DNA of 12,813 nt from DATKQD01 sp050695655 (GTDB lineage Bacteria > Chloroflexota > JAJPGV01), in the NCBI GenBank assembly GCA_050695655.1, contig JBOGTU010000013.1, positions 1-12,813 on the forward strand. Reading direction: 5' to 3'. A program made the position numbers and the translations under genes. How positions within the stretch are numbered: the first letter of the stretch is position 1; every line of letters starts with the position of its first letter. The notes under the pieces were generated by a model, which worked only from the letters and a program-made list of their open reading frames with translations, searched no databases and was not told where the DNA came from. Shown one piece after another: positions 1 to 5,990 of this stretch.

Positions 1-1
1 G

Positions 2-79
2 TTTGTGTCCGCCGCCCACACCCAGGCCGACATCGACCGTGCCATCGCCGCCGCTCGGCTGGCCGCGGCGAGCGACTGA
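2..79 (+). CDS. hemL: Glutamate-1-semialdehyde 2,1-aminomutase, C-terminal end (partial)
   Basis: Only the last 25 codons and a TGA stop are in the window; the gene starts to the left. The visible tail reads FVSAAHTQADIDRAIAAA and then an alanine-rich end. This resembles the C-terminus of glutamate-1-semialdehyde aminomutases, where a Phe-Val-Ser-x-Ala-His-Thr motif precedes the final helix. That PLP enzyme makes 5-aminolevulinate in the C5 route to haem. Related class III aminotransferases have similar tails, so the call rests on one short motif. It lies on the same strand as argH, with about 190 bases to the likely argH start. Confidence 0.6.
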   Translation, partial: FVSAAHTQADIDRAIAAARLAAASD

Positions 80-192
80 CCAGAGGTGAGCGAGCCAGCG
101 GTTTGGCCGGCAACATGCCGCGGCGGCCGGGGTGTGGTTGCCCAGGGAGCGGTCGGTTCAATTCGAAGTGTCTGCTGCAGGGGCCGATCGCG

Positions 193-214
193 GGCCGCTT
201 ATGGTTTTGCGGCC
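193..214 (+). other. Small perfect hairpin in the argH upstream region
   Basis: A 6-bp perfect stem, GGCCGC (193-198) with GCGGCC (209-214), closes a T-rich 10-base loop. It lies in the 188-base gap between hemL and the likely argH start. There is no T-tract after it, so it is not a standard terminator. No T-box motif, arginine operator or convincing promoter was recognised in this gap. Confidence 0.3.
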
Positions 215-267
215 AAACTGCTGGTGTCGCGACTTGCGCTCAGTCCCCCACCCCTGCTCTGGCGGCC

Positions 268-1740
268 GTGGCCGGCGAGGTAACCAGCGCCGCGTGGAGC
301 GGTCGCTTCAGCAAATCCACGGCGCCGTTGGCGCAGCGCTTTGGCGCGTCCATCCCCTTCGACTGGCAGCTGTGGGGCTACGACGTGGCCGGCTCCATTG
401 CCCACGCACGCATGCTGGCTCGCCAGCAGATCATCAGCCCGGTCACGTTGAGCGCCATCGAGCGGGGCCTGGCCAACGTTCGCCACGAGATCGACGCGGG
501 AACGTTTGTGTGGCAGCTGGAACGCGAGGACGTGCACATGAATGTGGAGGCCGCGCTGGGCGACGCGGGCCGCGCGCTGCACACTGCCCGCAGCCGTAAC
601 GACCAGGTGGCGTTGGACCTGCGCCTGTACACGCGCGAATCCGTCGTGCGGCTGGGTGAGCTGCTGGCGCGGCTGCAGCAGGTACTGGTGAGCCGAGCCG
701 CCCAACACGTGGACGATCTGCTGCCCGGCTACACGCACCTGCAGCGCGCGCAGCCGGTTTCCCTCGCGCACCACCTGCTGGCTTATCACGAGATGCTCCA
801 GCGCGACCTCGACCGCCTGGCCGATGCCTTTGCCCGGGTGAACGTGCTGCCCCTCGGCTCGGGCGCGCTGGCTGGCGTGCCCTACCCCATCGATCGCCAG
901 TATGTGGCTGGCCTGCTCGGCTTCGCGCGCATCTCCGCCAACAGCCTCGATGCCGTGGCCGACCGCGACTTCGCTGTGGAGTTGCTGGCGAACCTGGCAC
1001 TGTGCGGCGTACATCTGTCCCGCCTGGGCGAGGAGATGGTGCTGTGGTCCTCGGCCGAGTTTCGGTACCTGGAGCTCGATGATGCCTACGCTACCGGGAG
1101 CAGCATCATGCCACAGAAGAAGAACCCGGATTTCGCCGAGCTGCTGCGGGGCAAAAGCGGGCGGCTGCTTGGAGATTTGGTGAGTCTGCTCACGGTGCTC
1201 AAAGGGCTGCCGCTGGCGTACAACAAGGACCTTCAAGAGGACAAAGAGCCGCTGTTCGACGCGGTTGAGACCGTGGCTGGTTCGCTGGAGGTGGCCGCCG
1301 GCATGCTGGCCAGCTCCACCTTCAACACGGCGCGGATGGCCGAGGCTGCCGGCCAGGACTACACCACGGCGACGGATCTGGCCGACTATCTGGTGCAGCA
1401 CGGCCTCCCTTTCCGCGACGCGCATCACGCCATTGGCGAGCTGGTGCGGCGCGCCATTGCCGCCGGCCGCCAGCTGGGCGATCTCCCACTCAGCGAACTG
1501 CGCAGCGCGTCCCCCCTGTTCGAAGGCGATGCCCTGCAAGTCATACGCGCCGAAGCCTCCGCCAGCGCCCGCGACGTGCCCGGCGGCACCGCGCCGGCAC
1601 AGGTCCAGGCCGCCCTGGTCACCGCCCAAGCGCAAGCCGTCGTGAATGCGAGCACCCTCGCCCGGCTCCGCGCCCCTTGCGAGACAGTGGGGCGCCTCCT
1701 GGATTCGTTGCCCCCGGCTCACAGAGCCGAAGATTTATGA
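268..1740 (+). CDS. argH: Argininosuccinate lyase
   Basis: This cytosolic tetrameric enzyme splits argininosuccinate into arginine and fumarate, the last step of arginine biosynthesis. From the GTG at 268 the product is 490 residues; the family is usually about 460. The N-terminus carries WSGRFSKSTAPLAQRF, the typical argH opening. Further in are TARSRNDQVALDLRLY, the GYTHLQRAQP segment with the general-acid/base His at about residue 157, and the fumarase/lyase signature GSSIMPQKKNPD (about 277-288) with the catalytic Ser loop. An open frame continues upstream to an ATG at 115 and a TTG at 103, but those extra ~50 residues are rich in Cys, Gly and Pro and match nothing in the family, so the GTG just before the conserved part is preferred. 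No clear Shine-Dalgarno sequence precedes it. The stop abuts the stop of the convergent membrane-protein gene. Confidence 0.95.
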   Translation: MAGEVTSAAWSGRFSKSTAPLAQRFGASIPFDWQLWGYDVAGSIAHARMLARQQIISPVTLSAIERGLANVRHEIDAGTFVWQLEREDVHMNVEAALGDAGRALHTARSRNDQVALDLRLYTRESVVRLGELLARLQQVLVSRAAQHVDDLLPGYTHLQRAQPVSLAHHLLAYHEMLQRDLDRLADAFARVNVLPLGSGALAGVPYPIDRQYVAGLLGFARISANSLDAVADRDFAVELLANLALCGVHLSRLGEEMVLWSSAEFRYLELDDAYATGSSIMPQKKNPDFAELLRGKSGRLLGDLVSLLTVLKGLPLAYNKDLQEDKEPLFDAVETVAGSLEVAAGMLASSTFNTARMAEAAGQDYTTATDLADYLVQHGLPFRDAHHAIGELVRRAIAAGRQLGDLPLSELRSASPLFEGDALQVIRAEASASARDVPGGTAPAQVQAALVTAQAQAVVNASTLARLRAPCETVGRLLDSLPPAHRAEDL

Positions 1741-2127
1741 GCGCTTGGCGAATACGGTGACAGCAAGGGCGTAGGTGAGGCCGCCGGTGGCGGCAAGCCA
1801 GGTGTAGGGCGCACCGGTATGGCCTTGGACGAGCTCGTTCACGAAGCCGCCGAAGAGCGCCAGAATGAGCACAATAGCCGTTATGGCCGTGGCGCGCAGA
1901 TCGATGAGTTGCCAGCGCTCGTCCCGATTGGCGCCCATGAGGCCAGAAACAAACTCGGTGCGCCCAGCCACCACCAGCAGAACAGCGGCGGCAGTGAGAA
2001 TGCCGAACATGCCCGCTCCCACGCTGCCCTGGCGGCCGATCGCCGCGGCCGCCCAGAAGACACCACCCATGGCCAAGCAGAACGCGGACGTTGCCCAGAG
2101 CAGCCAGTTACGAGGTGTCGTTGGCAT
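1735..2127 (-). CDS. Four-helix membrane protein, DUF2178-like, partner of an XRE regulator
   Basis: A 130-residue protein that is almost entirely membrane. Hydrophobic segments lie near residues 8-30, 37-55, 79-99 and 107-126. A charged loop (RTEFVSGLMGANRDERWQL) sits between the second and third, and the C-terminus is short and basic. Layout and loop resemble DUF2178-type proteins, which are often encoded directly after a small XRE-type regulator as here; their function is unknown. The start ATG overlaps the regulator's 3' end by 20 bases and has a strong Shine-Dalgarno (GGAGGAG on the minus strand, 2135-2141) 7 bases upstream, so the two genes are translationally coupled. Its TAA abuts the argH TGA on the other strand. 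The family name is by pattern recognition only. Confidence 0.8.
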   Translation of the reverse strand: MPTTPRNWLLWATSAFCLAMGGVFWAAAAIGRQGSVGAGMFGILTAAAVLLVVAGRTEFVSGLMGANRDERWQLIDLRATAITAIVLILALFGGFVNELVQGHTGAPYTWLAATGGLTYALAVTVFAKRS

Positions 2128-2308
2128 GAAACATCTCCTCCACCGGTGTTTCGAAGAACACGGCCAGCGCCAGGGCCAGCGGCAGCGACGGCGTGTAGCG
2201 CTCGGTTTCGATGGCGATGATGGTTTGTCGCGACACGTGCACCACCTGGGCGAGCTGCGCCTGCGAGAGGTTTTGGGCCGCCCGGAGCTCTCGTACGTGG
2301 TTCTTCAT
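2108..2308 (-). CDS. Small XRE-family transcriptional regulator
   Basis: A 66-residue single-domain helix-turn-helix protein. It opens with MKNHVRELRAAQNLSQAQLA, followed by VSRQTIIAIETERYTPSLPL, the classic HTH_3 pattern (Sxx-QLA, VSRQTI recognition helix, E-x-x-RYxPSL), and ends with FFETPVEEMF. It belongs to the short YgzD-like regulators usually paired with a membrane protein, here the overlapping downstream gene. The ATG at 2308 is chosen because the conserved domain starts there; a longer reading would begin in the promoter's -35 box. There is no Shine-Dalgarno, and the predicted transcript start is only about 6-8 bases before the ATG, so translation is probably near-leaderless. Two inverted copies of a 13-base site overlap its promoter, suggesting autoregulation. 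Confidence 0.88.
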   Translation of the reverse strand: MKNHVRELRAAQNLSQAQLAQVVHVSRQTIIAIETERYTPSLPLALALAVFFETPVEEMFHANDTS

Positions 2309-2312
2309 CGGT

Positions 2313-2361
2313 GTTAAGCACACTTTACATCGAGATGGCCCAGATGTCAAGTGTACTTAAC
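2313..2361. promoter_or_regulatory. Paired inverted operator sites over the XRE promoter
   Basis: GTTAAGCACACTT (2313-2325) and AAGTGTACTTAAC (2349-2361) are inverted copies that agree at 12 of 13 positions, separated by 23 bases and 36 bases centre to centre. One copy overlaps the -10 box and predicted start, the other overlaps the -35 box. Each is itself partly palindromic (AAG...CTT core). Binding by the adjacent XRE protein is inference. Confidence 0.7.
2322..2350 (-). promoter_or_regulatory. Promoter of the XRE/membrane-protein operon
   Basis: On the minus strand a perfect -35 TTGACA (2345-2350) is followed by a 17-base spacer and a -10-like TAAAGT (2322-2327). The expected transcript start is near 2314-2316, only 6-8 bases before the ATG at 2308. 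Element match and ideal spacing make this one of the best promoters in the window. Confidence 0.75.
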
Positions 2362-2445
2362 ATATGTGAGCCGCGGGACCGCTGGCCAGCGTGCGAAAAT
2401 CCGCTTTACAGTTCGACGGCCTCAGCCGGCGGGTTCTGCTGGCCT

Positions 2446-2778
2446 TCAGCCGCGCGCCGAGGTAATCGTCGCCCGAACGACGCCGGACAGCTCGTCCACA
2501 CGTCCATCGAGCTTGGACACGCCTTGCTGGACCGCGGCCAGGTCCTTGCGCACGGCGTCGAGCTTCGCATCGACCGCGGCGATGTCGGTCTTCAGTTCGG
2601 TACGGAGGTCAGCGATGTCGCTCTTCAGCTCGGTACGGAGGTTAGAGCTGTCGCCTTTAAGTTCGGTACGAACACCGTCGATGCGCTGCTCCAGCCGGCT
2701 GAACAGAGCCCAGATGAAAATGGCCAGCGCGACGCTGAAGCTGCCCACGGTGGCGAGGGTACCGATCAACGCCGGCAT
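2446..2778 (-). CDS. Small membrane-anchored coiled-coil protein with 11-residue repeats (hypothetical)
   Basis: A 110-residue protein of unknown function. Residues about 4-26 form one transmembrane helix (LIGTLATVGSFSVALAIFIW); the rest is a charged helical stalk. The stalk contains an 11-residue repeat: VRTELKGDSSN (36-46), LRTELKSDIAD (47-57), LRTELKTDIAA (58-68), continuing as VDAKLDAVRKD and LAAVQQGVSKL. Hydrophobic positions recur with the 11-residue (hendecad) spacing typical of long or right-handed coiled coils, so oligomerisation is likely. No enzymatic motif is visible. The start ATG lacks a nearby Shine-Dalgarno; a TACACT box (2786-2791, minus strand) lies 7 bases before it, which would give a leaderless transcript. 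Membrane topology and partner are unknown. Confidence 0.72.
   Translation of the reverse strand: MPALIGTLATVGSFSVALAIFIWALFSRLEQRIDGVRTELKGDSSNLRTELKSDIADLRTELKTDIAAVDAKLDAVRKDLAAVQQGVSKLDGRVDELSGVVRATITSARG
2595..2676. repeat. 33-bp tandem repeat inside the coiled-coil gene
   Basis: The plus strand shows two complete 33-base units, starting at 2595 (GTTCGGTACGGAGGT) and 2628 (GCTCGGTACGGAGGT), and a third partial copy from 2661 (GTTCGGTACG). The period equals 11 codons and encodes the L/V-RTELK repeats. Copies are imperfect, pointing to older internal duplication. Confidence 0.75.
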
Positions 2779-2888
2779 GAGTCGTAGTGTACGTTCCTGC
2801 TGGTCTCCGCGCGACCGGCAGTGACGAGGATTGCCTGAAATGATGGAGTTGGCAGCCAGGGGGTCGTCCGTGCCGGAGCGTTCGTCGG

Positions 2889-2966
2889 GTGCAGGCCCCG
2901 GCGGCGGTCAACGCCTGCTTACAGCTTGGTGGTCGCTGGCGCCTGCTGATACTTCATCGCGCCCGG
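2889..2966 (+). pseudogene. Possible remnant of an HxlR-type winged-helix regulator
   Basis: On the plus strand, in the gap between the coiled-coil gene and the dioxygenase gene, the frame beginning at GTG 2889 reads APAAVNACLQLGGRWRLLIL. This closely resembles the opening helix of HxlR/MarR-like regulators (CP...AL-x-x-x-GGRW-x-LLIL). Similarity fades both upstream and after about residue 25, where the frame runs antisense into the dioxygenase 3' end. It would be a small fragment of a lost gene. Chance similarity cannot be excluded on so short a match. Confidence 0.3.
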
Positions 2967-3950
2967 CTATTTCCAGACGGCGAAGCCCATACCCATGCCC
3001 GAACCAGCGGGCGACCGGTAGCAGGCCTGGTACTCGGTGAAATCCAGCCGCAGGTCCTGCGCCGCGGCGACGGCCGCGATCCAGGAGCGAATCTCACCGG
3101 TGCCGGATTGCAAGCGCTGGTTGGGCAGAGAGCAGACGGCCTCCACATCGCGGTCACGCAGGGCCTGGAGGAAACGCCGATCGATCTCCTCGTCCACCAG
3201 GAAGTGGCTCAGCCCGCCGGACCCTACTACTGCCACGCGGGCCTCGCCCGGCCAGCTGAGGATGGCTTCGCGCACAGCGCTGCCCAGCTCCCAGCAGCGC
3301 AGCGCTGTAGGTTGGTTCGGCGGGTAGAGCGTATTGATGATCACCGGCACCAGCGGAGCTGTGTGGCCGTTCATGATGCGCCCAAAGATGAAGCCAAAGG
3401 CGTGACCCAGCCCAACGCCGTCGTCGAGCTTTTTGGCGTGCGCGAGGTCGAAGCCCCGCGCCATGAGATGCGCGACCATGTGCTGGGCCAGGCTTGAACT
3501 GATGGAAATGGTCGCCAGCTCCGGGCCGTAGGCCCACCCAGCCAGCCGGCCTGCCTCGTAAGGCGCCCGCGTGAAGAGGTAAGGCATGTTGGGTACTTCC
3601 GCGCCCGAATACACCATGAACGCGGGCCGGAAGTCGTCCGGGAACACTTCGGCCTGGTCGTCGCCGAACACCACCACGACATCCGGCTGGGCCTGAGCCA
3701 GCTCCGCCTGCAGGTGGGCGACGGCTGCCTGCACGGCGGCGTGGCGTTGCGCGTGCTTCTCAGCGGTGAGCTCGCCGGCGAGGCGCGGGCTGGCTTCGGC
3801 GAGCGCCTGATCGTAGCTGCGCAGCTCGCCTGCCGTGTTAACGAGCCAGGGATTGCCCTTATCGTTCGCGCCATGCCTGGGCCACGATTCGGCCGGCGAA
3901 CTCAGCTGCGGGGTGTGAGACGTGCACAATCCTAAAGTGATGCGGGCCAT
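2967..3950 (-). CDS. LigB-superfamily class III extradiol dioxygenase
   Basis: A 327-residue protein of the family of non-haem iron enzymes that open catechol-type aromatic rings next to the diol. Visible hallmarks are the N-terminal LGLCTSHTPQL with His12, a position that is an iron ligand in protocatechuate 4,5-dioxygenase LigB; the strand-loop VVVVFGDDQAEVF (about 91-103); a VVGSGGLSHFLVDEEIDRRF segment; and a C-terminal CYRSPAGSGMGMGFAVWK. Length and the GDDQ form suggest the 3-O-methylgallate/gallate-type branch rather than classic LigB, which has an Asn-Asp-His there; substrate is therefore unknown. No other aromatic-degradation gene is nearby. The stop codon is TAG. A weak TACCAT box (3959-3964, minus strand) lies 8 bases before the ATG. 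Confidence 0.85.
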   Translation of the reverse strand: MARITLGLCTSHTPQLSSPAESWPRHGANDKGNPWLVNTAGELRSYDQALAEASPRLAGELTAEKHAQRHAAVQAAVAHLQAELAQAQPDVVVVFGDDQAEVFPDDFRPAFMVYSGAEVPNMPYLFTRAPYEAGRLAGWAYGPELATISISSSLAQHMVAHLMARGFDLAHAKKLDDGVGLGHAFGFIFGRIMNGHTAPLVPVIINTLYPPNQPTALRCWELGSAVREAILSWPGEARVAVVGSGGLSHFLVDEEIDRRFLQALRDRDVEAVCSLPNQRLQSGTGEIRSWIAAVAAAQDLRLDFTEYQACYRSPAGSGMGMGFAVWK

Positions 3951-4008
3951 GTGCAGCCATGGTAGCAGCTTGGGTACAGGCGGCAGCGGCCGAGCGCGGC
4001 GGTACGGC

Positions 4009-4014
4009 TATAAT
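4009..4014 (+). promoter_or_regulatory. Consensus -10 box upstream of mreB
   Basis: A perfect TATAAT at 4009-4014 lies in the 142-base gap between the divergent dioxygenase and mreB. No good -35 lies 16-18 bases upstream (that stretch is GC-rich), so it may need an activator or an extended contact. The predicted start near 4020-4021 leaves an mreB leader of about 72 bases, ending in a clear ribosome site. Confidence 0.6.
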
Positions 4015-4092
4015 GTCGCGGGTCCTAGCGCTGATTTTTCGCCAGGTCAGTGACGAAGGCAAGATCAGCCTGACGCCGCACAGGAGCGCTTG

Positions 4093-5154
4093 ATGGGCGT
4101 GTTGGACGCCTTCTATGGAGCATTCTCTCAAGACCTGGGGATTGACCTGGGCACTGCCAACACCCTGGTGCACGTGCATGGGCGGGGCGTGGTGCTCTCC
4201 GAGCCCTCCGTGGTAGCCGTGGACAAGAAGTCCAAGCAGGTGCTGGCGGTGGGTTCCGAAGCCAAGCGCATGGTGGGCCGCACGCCCGCCAACATCGTGG
4301 CCATTCGTCCGCTGAAGGATGGCGTGATCGCTGACTTCGAGATCGTGGAAGTCATGCTGCGCTATTTCATCGGTAAAGTGCACCGCTCTTTCCTGCTGCG
4401 CCCGCGGCCACGTGTGGTGGTGGGCATTCCGTCGGGCGTCACCGAGGTGGAGAAGCGGGCCGTGCACGACGCGGCCATCAAGGCCGGAGCGCGCGCGGCA
4501 TTCCTGATGGAGGAGCCCATGGCCGCGGCGATTGGCTCCGGCCTGCCCATCACTGAGCCCACCGGCAGCATGATTGTGGATATCGGCGGCGGCACCACGG
4601 AGGTAGCCGTCATCTCGCTGGAGGGTATCGTGGTCAGCCGCTCCATCCGCACAGCGGGCGACGAGATAGACGAGGCCATCCTCCAGTACGCGCGGCGCGA
4701 GCACAGCCTGGCCATTGGGGAGCGCACGGCCGAGGAAACCAAGATCCAGATCGGCTCCGCCTACAACACGGGGAACGAGCGCTCCGTTGAGCTGCGCGGG
4801 CGCGACCTCATCACCGGGCTGCCCAAAACCGTGGCGGTGTCCAGCAGTGACATTCGCGAGGCCATCGCCAACCCGGTGAACCAGATCGTCGAAGAAGTGA
4901 AAATTTGTGTGGAGGAAACGCCACCTGAGCTGGTGGCCGACATCATGGAGAGCGGCATCACACTGGCGGGCGGCGGCGCCTTGTTGGAAGGGCTGGCCAC
5001 CCGCTTGATGGAGGAAACCAAGATGCCGGTACGCGTGGCCGACGACCCCCTCACCTGTGTGGTCCGCGGCACCGGAAAAGCCCTGGAGGAGATCGACATC
5101 CTGCACAAGGTCTTCATCGCCACGCAGAATGGCAAGACTGCACCACGAAGGTAA
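4093..5154 (+). CDS. mreB: Rod-shape-determining actin homologue MreB
   Basis: A 353-residue bacterial actin, close to the family norm of about 340-350. It forms membrane-associated antiparallel filaments that orient the lateral wall synthesis machine. Visible motifs are phosphate loop 1 DLGTANT (from about residue 18), the second nucleotide loop VDIGGGTTEVAV (D163 onward), EEPMAAAIGSG, AGDEIDEAI, and the adenosine motif SGITLAGGGALLEGL near the C-terminus. ATG 4093 is chosen over the TTG three bases upstream because AGGAG (4082-4086) sits at ideal distance. It is the first gene of a five-gene cluster and overlaps mreC by 26 bases, implying coupled translation. A consensus -10 box lies about 80 bases upstream. 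Confidence 0.97.
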   Translation: MGVLDAFYGAFSQDLGIDLGTANTLVHVHGRGVVLSEPSVVAVDKKSKQVLAVGSEAKRMVGRTPANIVAIRPLKDGVIADFEIVEVMLRYFIGKVHRSFLLRPRPRVVVGIPSGVTEVEKRAVHDAAIKAGARAAFLMEEPMAAAIGSGLPITEPTGSMIVDIGGGTTEVAVISLEGIVVSRSIRTAGDEIDEAILQYARREHSLAIGERTAEETKIQIGSAYNTGNERSVELRGRDLITGLPKTVAVSSSDIREAIANPVNQIVEEVKICVEETPPELVADIMESGITLAGGGALLEGLATRLMEETKMPVRVADDPLTCVVRGTGKALEEIDILHKVFIATQNGKTAPRR

Positions 5155-5989
5155 GGGGCTCTCTCAGCTTCAACCCGGCCGGATGTTCATCTGGCTGGGC
5201 ATGTTCCTGGTGCTCAGCGTCAGCCTCATTGTGCTGGACCAGCTGCAACGGCTGAACGGCGCCGAGAGCGCCGCCTCCCGGCTGCTGGTGCCGGTGCAGA
5301 CCGACCTCACCCAGAAAGTGAATCCGGTGTTCGACTTCTGGGCCACACTGGAGCAAATTGGCCAGCTGCGGCAGGAGAACACGCGGCTCCAGGCGCAGGT
5401 GCAGCAGCTGGAGCAGCAAGCCCAGCAGGGCCAGCTGGCCGAAGCCCAGAACGCGGCGATGCGCGCCCAGTTGCACTACACGCAGGCAAACCCCCAATTC
5501 AAGCTGGCGCCAGCGACCATCATCGGCAAGGACCTGCACGGCCTGAACGATTACGTCGAGATCGATCGCGGGGCGCTGGACGGCCTCAAACCGGCCATGA
5601 CCGTCATCAGCCCCGAAGGCTTTTTAGTGGGGCGCCTATCGCAGCTGGACGGGCATCGCGCACGCGTGCTCATCATCACTAATCCAGACAGTGCCGTGGC
5701 CGCCACTATTGTGGCCGCCGCGGGCACCACGGACGATGTGGTGGATGGTCAGCTCGATGGGCGACTGTCCATGTCCAACGTCCAGCAAAACGTGGCTATC
5801 GCGAAAGGCGACAATGTCGTGACCAGCGGGCTGGGCGGCAACTTCCCCAAAGGGCTGAAGATCGGGCAGATCGCCACCGTGCAGAAGAGCGACGTGCAGC
5901 TCTTCCAACAGGCGCAGGTCGCCCCTTACTGCGACTTCGGCAAACTGTCCGCCGTGGAAGTGATCACCAACAACGTCCCGATTGATTGA
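5129..5989 (+). CDS. mreC: Rod-shape-determining protein MreC
   Basis: A 286-residue bitopic membrane protein that links MreB/MreD to the RodA-PBP2 complex. A short basic cytoplasmic tail (MARLHHEGKG) precedes one transmembrane helix (about 19-36, FIWLGMFLVLSVSLIVL). Then comes a Gln/Leu-rich coiled coil (about 75-115, LRQENTRLQAQVQQLEQQAQ) for dimerisation, and the two-domain beta-barrel periplasmic part with IIGKDLHGLNDYVEIDRGALDG and NVVTSGLGGNFPKGLKIGQI, both typical of the family. ATG 5129 lies inside the mreB 3' end in another frame; the frame stays open upstream to 5057, but that extension is antisense-like and carries no MreC feature. The stop abuts the mreD start. Confidence 0.95.
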   Translation: MARLHHEGKGLSQLQPGRMFIWLGMFLVLSVSLIVLDQLQRLNGAESAASRLLVPVQTDLTQKVNPVFDFWATLEQIGQLRQENTRLQAQVQQLEQQAQQGQLAEAQNAAMRAQLHYTQANPQFKLAPATIIGKDLHGLNDYVEIDRGALDGLKPAMTVISPEGFLVGRLSQLDGHRARVLIITNPDSAVAATIVAAAGTTDDVVDGQLDGRLSMSNVQQNVAIAKGDNVVTSGLGGNFPKGLKIGQIATVQKSDVQLFQQAQVAPYCDFGKLSAVEVITNNVPID

Positions 5990-5990
5990 C

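Noticed and set aside
150..180. A GGTTCAATTC resembling the T-loop of a tRNA
   Set aside because: The flanking bases do not form a 5-bp T-stem and no acceptor or anticodon arm can be folded around it.
199..1722. A 507-codon open frame on the minus strand opposite argH
   Set aside because: It is a mirror of the GC-rich codon pattern of argH; the translation is low-complexity, His/Gln/Gly-rich, and matches no family, whereas argH motifs are unmistakable.
3859..5106. A 415-codon minus-strand open frame opposite mreB and overlapping the dioxygenase 5' end
   Set aside because: His-rich antisense shadow of mreB with no domain pattern; it would overlap two well-supported genes.
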